In this document: positions 19,001-27,377 of the stretch, piece after piece | How the letters are laid out: every line of letters starts with the position of its first letter | Numbering within the stretch: position 1 is the stretch's first letter | Assembly (NCBI GenBank): GCA_019115765.1 | Contig: DXCZ01000105.1 | Location: forward strand, 1 to 64,000 | From: Candidatus Mediterraneibacter stercoripullorum | GTDB taxonomy: Bacteria; Bacillota; Clostridia; Lachnospirales; Lachnospiraceae | DNA length: 64,000 bases | Reading direction: 5' to 3' | Notes under the pieces: model-generated | The model's input: only the letters and a program-made list of their open reading frames with translations | Databases searched by the model: none | Told to the model about the DNA's origin: nothing | Translations under genes and position numbers: made by a program

Positions 19001-19060
19001 TTATCTTTCTTCTTGTTCCCTTATCTTTCTTCCCGGCCCATAATCTTTCTTCCTGTCACC
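19001..19060. repeat. Three 20-bp imperfect tandem repeats at an acyltransferase 3' end
   Basis: Units start at 19001, 19021 and 19041. Each begins T(T/A)ATCTTTCTTC and then diverges. The array spans the last codons and stop of the 19021-20028 gene and the short gap before the GT/radical-SAM gene. Because 20 is not a multiple of three, copy-number change would alter the C-terminus. Confidence 0.7.
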
Positions 19061-20028
19061 GAAGCCTTTTCCCAAAGTTTCCTTAAGATTCTCCGGAGCA
19101 CGAGAGAGAATACTGCAGTTCCGCAGAGCACGATGATCACTGAAAACATATACTGTCCCCAGCCGTCTCCTAATAAAGAAGTCAGTTTCAGTTTCTCAGC
19201 AAGCCGGAAGACAACCATATGAGACAGATAGATCTCCATGCTGATCCCGCCGATAAACTTCGTTATCCTGTTGTTCAAAAGTTTCCCCTGGTCTGAAACA
19301 GCATAGATAAGGAGCGCTGCTGACAAGACCAGACACGCTGCAGTATTTCTTCCTATTGTATAATATACCACGGCCGCTGCCAGAACAAGCCCTGCCGCCG
19401 CCCATTTATTCCATCTCTCAATCTGCTCTCTGTACAGATAGATCAGACCTCCGGCAAGGAAAAAACAGGCGCTGTACAGGACATTCGCCCGGCTTGCCTC
19501 AAAATAATACAGGCACATAAAATGCCAGACCACACTGAGTCCGAATACAGTCCAGGCTCTCCTTCTGTTCTCGATCAGTACGCAAAAAAACGGGAAGCAG
19601 ATATAAAATACAAATATCAGTCCCAGGAACCATCCCACACCGATAACCGTAATGCTGCGAGGATCCGGAAGGAATCCGAACATTAATGTCAGATCAGCAA
19701 ATCCCTCGCAGAATGATCCTATCGATGGCGACATTACCACATCCAGCAGCACTAAAACCGCAAAAAAGGGGAGGATCTTTTTAAAACGTCTCCCATAGAA
19801 TTCTGAAAGACTGATCTTCCCACTCATCATCTTATTGTAATACCCGCAGCACATACCAAAAGCCGAGAGCATCATAAACAGAAAAACAAAATCTGTAAAA
19901 GACGGAATCACCGTATCGTATAAATACCCCTGTATCGAGTAGGTGCTGTTCTCCGCCACATGCATCATTACGATCCCGATACAGGCAATCGTCCGAAGTC
20001 CGTCAGCCGAACCATAATACTTTTTCAT
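19021..20028 (-). CDS. Membrane acyltransferase (acyltransferase-3 family), first copy
   Basis: 335 residues with about ten hydrophobic segments. The N-terminal GLRTIACIGIVMMHVAENST carries the family His, and RRFKKILPFFAVLVLLD the conserved basic patch before a helix. It probably O-acylates a sugar in the repeat unit. ATG 20028 overlaps the upstream GT stop by 4 bp (ATGA). The second acyltransferase of the operon (11664-12767) is only distantly similar, so the polymer may carry two acyl substitutions or one enzyme may use the ligase/ACP product. Confidence 0.82.
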   Translation of the reverse strand: MKKYYGSADGLRTIACIGIVMMHVAENSTYSIQGYLYDTVIPSFTDFVFLFMMLSAFGMCCGYYNKMMSGKISLSEFYGRRFKKILPFFAVLVLLDVVMSPSIGSFCEGFADLTLMFGFLPDPRSITVIGVGWFLGLIFVFYICFPFFCVLIENRRRAWTVFGLSVVWHFMCLYYFEASRANVLYSACFFLAGGLIYLYREQIERWNKWAAAGLVLAAAVVYYTIGRNTAACLVLSAALLIYAVSDQGKLLNNRITKFIGGISMEIYLSHMVVFRLAEKLKLTSLLGDGWGQYMFSVIIVLCGTAVFSLVLRRILRKLWEKASVTGRKIMGREER

Positions 20029-21140
20029 CTTCTGTATATCTCCAGTGTCTTCTCCACCGTAGTATCCCAGTCAAATCTGCCGCAGATATAATCCTCCGCC
20101 TCACTCTTGTATTGCTCCACAACGTCCGGATGGTCGCAGAGAAACTGAAGCTTCTCTCTCAGATCATCTACGCTGCCCTTCTTGAATGTCAGTGCTCTGT
20201 CTTCCACTACATCAGCACATTCCGGAATATCCGAGGTAAGACAGCAGCAGCCATAGCTCATCGCTTCCAGAAGGCTGAGCGGCATTCCCTCCAGATCACT
20301 GGGCAGACAGTACACATATGCATTACTGAATAACTCAGCAAGCACTCTCCCCTGGACAAAACCGGTGAACCTGATCCGACTGTCACCTCCGGCGAGCCGC
20401 TGCATCTCCTTCATAAATGCCTGAGAATCCGAGCTTCCACCTGCAATGACCAGTTTCTTCTCCGTATGGACTGTACTGAATGCCTCGATCAGATACCGTA
20501 GCCCCTTCTCAGGAACGATGCGTCCCAGAAACAGGATATACTCATCCTTCTTCAGACCAAACAACCGGTCAATCTGCTCTGCCTCTAACTTGCGGTGCCG
20601 GTTCACTCCATTTGGAATAAGCACAGTTTCTCTTCCGTATTCTCTGAGAAAATATTCTTTTGCCCCCCGGCTCAGCACTATGATCTCATCAGCATATTTT
20701 ACCGCAATTTTTTCTCCGAAGCGGATGTAATTTCTGGCAAACGATCCCCATTTCTGCCGCTTCCAGTCCAGACCGTGGACAGTGGCAATACACCGCTTGC
20801 CCAGCAGTCTTGGAATCCAGAGCATGGCGCAGGGGCCTTCCGCATGGAAATGCACTACATCAAACCTTCCGAAAGCCGCAAATATAGAAGCGAAAAACGA
20901 GGAAGAGACCGCGGCCAGCCCCTTGCCGCTAACTGTCGGCACTGGCCGGATCCTGACTCCCTTATATTCATGAAGATTACATCTGCCATACCCTTTCCTG
21001 TTTACATGATGATCCCGCCGGTCAAAGCATGTCACCTGATGTCCGAGCCGCACCATACGTGTCCCCAGCTCTTTCACGACGATCTCTACTCCGCCTTCCC
21101 GGGACGGGATCCGCTTATGTCCCAGCATTGCAATTTTCAT
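20025..21140 (-). CDS. GT4-family glycosyltransferase (rhamnosyl/galactosyl-transferase type)
   Basis: 371 residues from ATG 21140, which is preceded by GGATGGGG and gives the typical start MKIAMLGHKRIPSREGGVE; an in-frame ATG at 21167 has no RBS. The N-terminal part resembles the DUF1972 glycosyltransferase N-domain (GGVEIVVKELGTRMVRLGH) and the C-terminal GT-B domain shows LFLGRIVPEKGLRYLIEAF and PSDLEGMPLSLLEAMSYG, with the EX7E nucleotide-sugar site. It adds a sugar to the lipid-linked repeat unit on the cytosolic face. Specificity not readable. Confidence 0.88.
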   Translation of the reverse strand: MKIAMLGHKRIPSREGGVEIVVKELGTRMVRLGHQVTCFDRRDHHVNRKGYGRCNLHEYKGVRIRPVPTVSGKGLAAVSSSFFASIFAAFGRFDVVHFHAEGPCAMLWIPRLLGKRCIATVHGLDWKRQKWGSFARNYIRFGEKIAVKYADEIIVLSRGAKEYFLREYGRETVLIPNGVNRHRKLEAEQIDRLFGLKKDEYILFLGRIVPEKGLRYLIEAFSTVHTEKKLVIAGGSSDSQAFMKEMQRLAGGDSRIRFTGFVQGRVLAELFSNAYVYCLPSDLEGMPLSLLEAMSYGCCCLTSDIPECADVVEDRALTFKKGSVDDLREKLQFLCDHPDVVEQYKSEAEDYICGRFDWDTTVEKTLEIYRR

Positions 21141-21183
21141 TCTATTTATATCCCCATCCATTATCATTTTTAAACTCAGAAGA

Positions 21184-22680
21184 TCATTCTCCGTTCTCTC
21201 CTGTCACCCCACATATCACATGCTCGATATTGATAAGTATCTTCTCTTTCTCAGTGATCAGCGTACCCTCTCCGTCTTCCCAGAATTCAGCAAACATGTT
21301 GCCGAAAGCCTCCCGCATGTCGCGCCTGTTGATAATATACATATTATTGAACTCTGTGTTCAGACGCAGATAAGATATCGTATCACTAAGGAACACACAC
21401 GGTCTGGTGTTATACTCCACATCAGGGAGAAGCCTCCCCGGTATCATCTTGATCTCCACTCCCGGATGCTTTCTGCACAGTTCAAGGAAATTCTCCAGGT
21501 AGCGCACAACCTGTCTGTCCGTCAGATGTACCTTACAGTTGAAAAAGTCAAGCACATTGTCCACTACAAGATTGTAAAGCGCCGTCCGGTATATCAGCAG
21601 CCGGATCTGGAACTCTTCCACAGCATTCTTCAGGATGCGGTAGACATTTCTAAAATCATTGGTATCCGGGAATGCTTTGCTCTCTCCCAGCTCCGGAGTC
21701 AGTTCCACTTCCTCCTCCAGCTTCTGTACGATCTCTTCAAAGAGATCTTCCGGCAGGAAATGCTCTGTCATATGTCCGATGATCCACTGCTGTTTCAACG
21801 CAAACAATGCATGGACATATTCATTCCGGATCAGCATGGACCTCATGCTGGTCTTTCTGAAAAGAAGGCTGTCCCGGCTGCACATTGCCTGAAGATTCCG
21901 GTACATGACACGGCACTCATCCGGATTCTCACTTGCCACAACAGATATACATCTGTCTCTTCCTGCAAGCATGCCTGATATGGCATAATCATTCTTCACT
22001 ACGAAGATCACTCTGCCGCCCGCCTGTGTGGTCCCGTACAGCTGAAAATCAATACAGCTGTTCTTCTCAAGCAGATCAACAAGAAAATAGATATCATATG
22101 TATAGTTCAGCTTATCCGGCCTCACATCAACAACCATAGAATAATGTACATCCTGATACCATTTTCCCTTCGGGATATGTTTTCTTCTTGTATCCACAAT
22201 CTGGAAGCGATACTCACGCCCTATAGAAAAAATATCAAGTACACCCACAATATCAAGGGCATTCACACGGCGAAGGACCGGATGATGCATCCTGGCTACA
22301 TAGTCTGAAAGCTTCATCTCTGGAAAGAAAAACAGCTGAGGCGCCACGTCAACCCCCGAACTTCTCTGAAGATCCTTAACATACGAATATTCCTCCTCCA
22401 GATTATCCAAAATAGCGTGTTCCAGATCGGCCCTGTTGTCAACCTGATATTCCTTCATCAGCTTGTTCAGTCCTTCGTCGCCGCACCCTTCCACAATACA
22501 CTTGCTTATTCCCCGCAGGATCTTATCTTCACTCTTTTCAGACGGAATCATCTGACCGCTTGTCCATTTGCTGATATAGGACACATCGTATTGAAGCTCC
22601 TGGGCAAGAGTATAGTTCTTCACTTCTGAAACTGACAGCAAATACTTCAGAAGTCTGCTGAATCTGTTTTTTTCTGCCAT
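21184..22680 (-). CDS. HTH protein of unknown family, probable regulator of the EPS operon
   Basis: 498 residues. Residues about 5-55 form an XRE/lambda-repressor-like helix-turn-helix (LAQELQYDVSYISKWTSGQ). The remaining 440 residues match nothing I recognise. They are soluble, mixed alpha/beta, with no Walker or kinase motifs. The gene is the first of the polysaccharide assembly operon, 43 bp before the GT4 gene, and has its own promoter with a tandem repeat. The context suggests it controls its own operon, perhaps sensing a ligand or a partner through the large C-terminal part. ATG 22680 with AGGGAT upstream. Confidence 0.7.
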   Translation of the reverse strand: MAEKNRFSRLLKYLLSVSEVKNYTLAQELQYDVSYISKWTSGQMIPSEKSEDKILRGISKCIVEGCGDEGLNKLMKEYQVDNRADLEHAILDNLEEEYSYVKDLQRSSGVDVAPQLFFFPEMKLSDYVARMHHPVLRRVNALDIVGVLDIFSIGREYRFQIVDTRRKHIPKGKWYQDVHYSMVVDVRPDKLNYTYDIYFLVDLLEKNSCIDFQLYGTTQAGGRVIFVVKNDYAISGMLAGRDRCISVVASENPDECRVMYRNLQAMCSRDSLLFRKTSMRSMLIRNEYVHALFALKQQWIIGHMTEHFLPEDLFEEIVQKLEEEVELTPELGESKAFPDTNDFRNVYRILKNAVEEFQIRLLIYRTALYNLVVDNVLDFFNCKVHLTDRQVVRYLENFLELCRKHPGVEIKMIPGRLLPDVEYNTRPCVFLSDTISYLRLNTEFNNMYIINRRDMREAFGNMFAEFWEDGEGTLITEKEKILINIEHVICGVTGENGE

Positions 22681-22719
22681 TTTCTATCCCTGTCTCCTCA
22701 TAAAATTCATTTTCGAATT

Positions 22720-22746
22720 ATTATATCATATTTCGCTAAGTTTCGC
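22720..22746 (-). promoter_or_regulatory. Extended -10 promoter with a 10-bp tandem repeat (EPS operon)
   Basis: Minus strand: TATAAT (22720-22725) preceded by TGA, giving an extended -10. No good -35 hexamer exists. Instead GCGAAA occurs twice exactly 10 bp apart (22731-22736 and 22741-22746), covering the -35 side, and a related TTCGAAAA lies downstream. This looks like an activator or autoregulator site for the HTH gene 40 bp downstream. Confidence 0.55.
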
Positions 22747-22814
22747 ACTATTTTTAGGTGAATTTGCCTGTCATAACGCAGAAAAAGTGTGTCCGTTTGG
22801 CTGTCCATAAGAAC

Positions 22815-22857
22815 GCGAAAAAGGAGAATCCTTCGGCGCAGGATTCTCCTTTTTCGC
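22815..22857. terminator. Strong bidirectional terminator after the tyrosine phosphatase gene
   Basis: GCGAAAAAGGAGAATCC (22815-22831) and GGATTCTCCTTTTTCGC (22841-22857) form a perfect 17-bp stem with a 9-base loop. The GC-rich inner stem followed by TTTTT can terminate on either strand. It begins directly after the TAA of the gene at 22858-23586 and separates the kinase/phosphatase unit from the EPS assembly operon. Confidence 0.88.
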
Positions 22858-23586
22858 TTATATGATTTTTCGACCGCTGAGGATGCGTGACGGATTTTCT
22901 TCCAGCAGGACTTCCGAGGCTCCGCTGCCATAAGAGAGGTCAAGGATCCTGGAGGTTTCTTCCAGATCCGGGGTACGCATAACGGGATCATGAGCGTCTG
23001 AGGCAACCAGGCCGGCCAGGCCTTCTCCCAGAATATTGTCCGCAGCATGGAATACACTTCTTCCGAATCTTCCCTCAATGCTTCCCGAATTCACCTGAAG
23101 GATCACACCGTCCCGGCATAAGATCCGGGCTCGATGTTGCTCCTGCCTGATGAAGTCATACCGCTCCGGATGGGCCAGAATGACACGATACTTGCTCCGC
23201 TGAAGTTCATCCAGCATACCTTCCGCACGACGGAAAGAAACGTCAAAATCAAACTCGATCAGAATCGTCCTGCTCCTTCCATACCCGGGCAGGACATGAT
23301 CTCTGGCATAAGCGAGGAGTCTGTCGTCCGCCAGCAGCTCCATGCCGCTTACCACCTGCAGTCCGATCCCCCTTCTTCCCAGTTCCAGGCGGAACTCCTC
23401 CAGCCTGTTCCGGTATGCAGCAAGGTACTTGTCCGGATCATGGTGTGCGAATCTCCCGTGAGAGGTGGCCGCACAGACCATGGTGCCCCCAAGGACGGCA
23501 GTCTCTGCCATTTCCAGAGCATCCTGCATATCTGCAGCTCCGTCATCCAGCCCGGGAAGAATATGCATATGAAGATCATACATCAC
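22858..23586 (-). CDS. PHP-domain protein-tyrosine phosphatase (CpsB/YwqE type)
   Basis: 242 residues. Metal ligands of the polymerase-and-histidinol-phosphatase fold are visible: YDLHMHILPGLDDGA at the start, SGMELL in the middle, AHPERYDF, and ASDAHD near residue 195. Such enzymes dephosphorylate the tyrosine tails of BY-kinases and so control polymer length and export. The start is GTG 23586 overlapping the kinase stop (GTGA); an ATG one codon later is equally possible. It is the last gene of the DUF5011-kinase-kinase-phosphatase unit. Confidence 0.92.
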   Translation of the reverse strand: MMYDLHMHILPGLDDGAADMQDALEMAETAVLGGTMVCAATSHGRFAHHDPDKYLAAYRNRLEEFRLELGRRGIGLQVVSGMELLADDRLLAYARDHVLPGYGRSRTILIEFDFDVSFRRAEGMLDELQRSKYRVILAHPERYDFIRQEQHRARILCRDGVILQVNSGSIEGRFGRSVFHAADNILGEGLAGLVASDAHDPVMRTPDLEETSRILDLSYGSGASEVLLEENPSRILSGRKII

Positions 23587-25064
23587 TCTGTTTCCTCACT
23601 TATCTGACGCTCTCCATACGATCCATAGCCGTGTCCGTAACCGTATTTCCGGTATCCATAACTGCCGTATCCGTATCTTCCATAGCCGTATTCACTGGCA
23701 GATTCCGGATATTCATTGAATACATATCCGAGGAAAGCTGTATTTCTGCCGCTGAGAGAGGTGAATCCTGCCCGGATCTCCCGCTGGGGTACGCTGTCAT
23801 ACTTCACAACATACAGGATGCTGTCAGCATACTCAGCAAATATTCCTGCATCCTGGAACATGCCGCAGGGAGGTGTATCGATGATGATATAGTCCATCTT
23901 CTCCCGCATAACTTCCAGTAATTCTGATATCTTCCCGCTGCTCAGGACAGATACAGGATTCTTCGCAGGGCGGTTTCCTCCCAGGAACCAGAGACTGCTG
24001 CCCTTCATCTTCCGGAGCAGATCCTTCGTCATCTTCTTTCCATGGACAAATTCGATCAGGCCCCCTCCCCTCTTTGCCCCGAGCATCTGCCCGTCCGTCT
24101 GCTTCCTCAGATCTCCATCGATCAGAAGCACGCGGTTTCCGCGCATGGCGAACATTTCCGCCAGATTAACCGCCAGAGTTGACTTGCCCTCACCGGAAGA
24201 CGTGCTCGTTACAAGAAGGATCTTCCCGTCTTCCTTCTTCATAGCCTTCTCGATCCGGGTCTGGAGAGCACGGATGCTCTCCCTGTATCCATAGGATATG
24301 CGCCTATCCGTCACAGACAGGGGCCGTATCTTTTTCGCGTTTCTCGCTTTCATCCGTACATAAGGAACTGAGGCAAGACAACGGAGGCTGGTGATCTTCT
24401 TCATCTCCTCTGTGTTGCGGGCGGTCCTTCGAAACAGTGCCATGAGGCCAAGAATTGCAAGCCCAAGGAACAAGCCTGCCGCGCCGCCCATTGCCAGACT
24501 TCTCAGAGGGCTGACATGGTTAAATGGCTGCTGAGGCGTCTCTGGCTCGTTAAGATAACTGAACTGGATATCACCCAGCACAAACCTTGCTGTCTCAGGA
24601 TAGATCTCCAATGCAGTGGCAAGGATACTGTGTGCATCCTCAGCAGACGGACTCTCCACCCGCATGGTAACAACGTTGGAATTCTCAATCGTCTCAGCAG
24701 TAATGGTTCCGTTCAGTGTGTCTGTCCCAAGCTGTTCCAGAAGAACGCTCCGGAAATAACTGCTGTTCAGGATATAGGGGAAGGTTCTGGACAGCTGATC
24801 AGCCGTACTTGCATTATAGTAGAAGCTGTAGCTTCCACTCTCGCTGTCACCGGTTCCTACGGTAAATGTTGCCGAGCTCTCGTACATCGGCTCATACCGG
24901 ATAGTCCGAAAGGCAAAAAAAACGCCGGCGCACACTGCGATCAGAATCAGGAACAGCCACCACATCCTCAGGAAGCTTCTCCACATTGTATGAAAAAGCA
25001 GTACAAGATCGATCTCCATCTCGTCTTCTGCAGTTTTCGTCATATTTCTCTTCCGTTCTTCCAT
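23583..25064 (-). CDS. BY-type tyrosine autokinase with Wzz-like domain
   Basis: 493 residues combining a Wzz/chain-length domain (two membrane helices, near residues 30-52 and 190-212, around an extracytoplasmic segment) with a cytosolic kinase: Walker A TSTSSGEGKSTLA, Walker A' VLLIDGDLRKQ, Walker B YIIIDTPPCG. The C-terminal tail from about residue 450 is a striking Tyr/Gly cluster with about thirteen tyrosines, the autophosphorylation cluster. It regulates polymer length and export with its phosphatase. ATG 25064 with GAGG nine bases upstream, 5 bp after the second kinase gene. Confidence 0.93.
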   Translation of the reverse strand: MEERKRNMTKTAEDEMEIDLVLLFHTMWRSFLRMWWLFLILIAVCAGVFFAFRTIRYEPMYESSATFTVGTGDSESGSYSFYYNASTADQLSRTFPYILNSSYFRSVLLEQLGTDTLNGTITAETIENSNVVTMRVESPSAEDAHSILATALEIYPETARFVLGDIQFSYLNEPETPQQPFNHVSPLRSLAMGGAAGLFLGLAILGLMALFRRTARNTEEMKKITSLRCLASVPYVRMKARNAKKIRPLSVTDRRISYGYRESIRALQTRIEKAMKKEDGKILLVTSTSSGEGKSTLAVNLAEMFAMRGNRVLLIDGDLRKQTDGQMLGAKRGGGLIEFVHGKKMTKDLLRKMKGSSLWFLGGNRPAKNPVSVLSSGKISELLEVMREKMDYIIIDTPPCGMFQDAGIFAEYADSILYVVKYDSVPQREIRAGFTSLSGRNTAFLGYVFNEYPESASEYGYGRYGYGSYGYRKYGYGHGYGSYGERQISEETE

Positions 25065-25069
25065 AGGCG

Positions 25070-26485
25070 TTATCCTCTCTCCTCCTCACCGTATTCCGAC
25101 CTCTCATATCCGGAATATCCGTTTCTGCTGTATCGGGAAGGCATATCCCGGAACCACTCCCTGTGAAAAGCATTCAGGATAAATCCTGCGAAGTCAGTTC
25201 CACTCTGCCAGATAATGTCCACCATATCATTGATGACACGGATATCCGCCCAGTCCTCACGGACGACAAGGAGCACGGTATCCGCCGCGTCCATCCAGAT
25301 CTCTGCATCTGTAGACACTGCGGTAGGAGAACAGTCAATAATAATATAGTCAAAGTTCTCCTTCCACTCCGCCATCAGTGTCTCGATCATCCCCGTCTTC
25401 AGCACTTCCTCCGGATGCTCCGCAGGCTGGAACTGAAGCAGTTCCCAGATCCGGCAGGATTTGCTGTAGTGCATCACATCTTTCCATTCTGCCTTTCCTG
25501 TCAGGACCTGATCAAAGGAATTCCCCTTCTTTCCCTTGATCTCGAATACCTTGTGCTGTGCAGGTTTTCTCATATCGCCGTCAATGAGAAGGACTCTCCG
25601 GCGCTTTTCTGCCATAGCCAGTGCAATGTTGGCGGCAACCGTGGATTTCCCTTCATTCTCCGTAACACTGGCGACTAGGAGAACCTTCTGTCCCTTCTTC
25701 CGCATACGATACTCCACCTTCGCCGCCGCACTGCGGGCGGCCTCTGCAAAGGCCATAGTCACCAGCGGAGAATTCAGCAGCAGAGACTGCTTCGGATTCT
25801 TCTTCCCGTCTCCGCTCTGCTTCTTTTCAAAAGGAATAACACCACGGATCTTCCCGTCCAGCTGTCTGGAGGCACACATTTCATTCTTCACAGTAAAGCG
25901 AAGCACATAGAACAGGCAGATGACCGCCGCCATACCAAAGGCTCCAAGCAGAGCCAGCAGATACCTCTGAGACAGGATCCACGAAGTATTGGACGGCTGC
26001 TCCGGCACTTCCGGCTCCTGTACCACCTGGAGAACGGAGTTGGAGAATACATCTCCCGCCACTTCTTCATAGTGCTTCAGCGCGGAATTAATATAGAGAT
26101 ATGCCTGTCTCGGATCCGGACTCGTTGCTGTAAGCACGAGCAGGTTCGTCTCCTCCACTGAATCACATGTGACCGTACCCTGTATCTGCTCTCCTGTATC
26201 CGCAGCGATAAGGTTCCTGAGCGCTTCACTCTGGAACACCTGTCCGAAGACGTCCGCCATCTGGGTAGCTGTAGAAAGTGAGGAATATGTATTTCCTGAT
26301 CCTCCGGTGCTGACTACGAGAGTTGCCGACGAGGAATACTGAGGTTCATAAATGATATTATGGATCCCGCCTGCGGCAAGCCAGACCGTGACTGCGGCAA
26401 GGAGGATCATCCATGCATTCCGGATCAGATCCATGCAGAGTCCCTGCCAGCTGATTTCATCTATTCTGAATATTTCCCGCTCCAT
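25070..26485 (-). CDS. Second BY-type tyrosine autokinase with Wzz-like domain
   Basis: 471 residues of the same architecture as the neighbouring kinase. Two membrane helices (about 25-45 and 175-195) flank the periplasm-like Wzz loop. Walker A is VASVTENEGKSTVAANIA, with Asn where the family usually has Gly or Pro; Walker A' LLIDGDMRKPA; Walker B YIIIDCSPTA. The tail has fewer tyrosines (SRYSRNGYSGYERSEYGEE). ATG 26485 after AAAGGAGG. Two adjacent complete kinases may phosphorylate each other or have divided roles (inference). Confidence 0.92.
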   Translation of the reverse strand: MEREIFRIDEISWQGLCMDLIRNAWMILLAAVTVWLAAGGIHNIIYEPQYSSSATLVVSTGGSGNTYSSLSTATQMADVFGQVFQSEALRNLIAADTGEQIQGTVTCDSVEETNLLVLTATSPDPRQAYLYINSALKHYEEVAGDVFSNSVLQVVQEPEVPEQPSNTSWILSQRYLLALLGAFGMAAVICLFYVLRFTVKNEMCASRQLDGKIRGVIPFEKKQSGDGKKNPKQSLLLNSPLVTMAFAEAARSAAAKVEYRMRKKGQKVLLVASVTENEGKSTVAANIALAMAEKRRRVLLIDGDMRKPAQHKVFEIKGKKGNSFDQVLTGKAEWKDVMHYSKSCRIWELLQFQPAEHPEEVLKTGMIETLMAEWKENFDYIIIDCSPTAVSTDAEIWMDAADTVLLVVREDWADIRVINDMVDIIWQSGTDFAGFILNAFHREWFRDMPSRYSRNGYSGYERSEYGEEERG

Positions 26486-26495
26486 ATGTCCTCCT

Positions 26496-27326
26496 TTACT
26501 CTTCTGTCACAACAACTGTCAGCCATGTCTCCCCGTTGTTCCCGCTGCTGTCTGATACTTCATAGTGGATCTCGTAGACGCCCGGCTGGGAGGTATCCAC
26601 ATCGGATGAAGCATCCACAGAGGACACGTCCAGCTGATTGCCCTGGGAGTCTGTTACTTCCCTCACGTAATCCATGGGATCGATCTCACTGCCTGTACTG
26701 GTATATAAGATCCCGCCGGTCAGCGCGATATCCACATTCCGGCTCTCTGCGCTCACTACATGAACCGGCAGGGCAAGTTCCGATACCGCTCCCAGACTGC
26801 TCTCCACCTGTACGCTCATGGTGTAGGAGCCGACCTTCTGGTAATTCACATCTGTATCGGTCTGTGTAATCCAGTCCTTCAGATCTCCGTCCAGCTGGTC
26901 TGCAGCCCCCAGACGGGTCATTGCTTCCGTGTAGCTGCCTTCCTGCTCTGAGAATACCAACGGCTCTGACAGTGTAAATCTCGGAGGATGATAGTCTGTA
27001 AAATGAACACGTCTGGTCAGGGATGCGGGGTGGTCAGCTGAGTCGAATACCACATATGTAATATCAGAGACGCCATCCTCTATAAACCGTGAAAAAGACC
27101 CAGCAATGATCTGGGGCGTCAGATCGCCGTCCTCCTCATCACTGGCACTCAGTCCTTCCATCAGCTGCTCCTCTGTATAGTCACATGTAATCTCAAGCAC
27201 ATCCCGGTCACTGGTAATCTCAGGCTCCGTCCTGTCCTGAAGAACGAACTGAGCCGCTTCCGTCACGCCAAACAGTCCGAGAGACAACAGAAATACAATA
27301 ATCAGTCCCAATCTGACAATCCGCAT
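26496..27326 (-). CDS. Membrane-anchored or secreted Ig-like (DUF5011-type) protein
   Basis: 276 residues from ATG 27326, chosen over an upstream TTG because AAAGGA fits it and a signal/anchor (residues 2-25) then starts the protein. The rest is extracytoplasmic beta-rich sequence with repeated DUF5011/HYR-like units: DEEDGDLTPQI, AADQLDGDLKDWI, and a final unit with QPGVYEIHYEVSDSSGN. It is 11 bp before the kinase genes. Such domains usually bind sugars or mediate assembly; here a role in polymer export or as a sensor next to the Wzz loops is only inferred. Confidence 0.75.
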   Translation of the reverse strand: MRIVRLGLIIVFLLSLGLFGVTEAAQFVLQDRTEPEITSDRDVLEITCDYTEEQLMEGLSASDEEDGDLTPQIIAGSFSRFIEDGVSDITYVVFDSADHPASLTRRVHFTDYHPPRFTLSEPLVFSEQEGSYTEAMTRLGAADQLDGDLKDWITQTDTDVNYQKVGSYTMSVQVESSLGAVSELALPVHVVSAESRNVDIALTGGILYTSTGSEIDPMDYVREVTDSQGNQLDVSSVDASSDVDTSQPGVYEIHYEVSDSSGNNGETWLTVVVTEE

Positions 27327-27377
27327 ATATTCCAATCCTTTCTACTCCGCTTATCTTATTCTGATCTCAGAATTATC

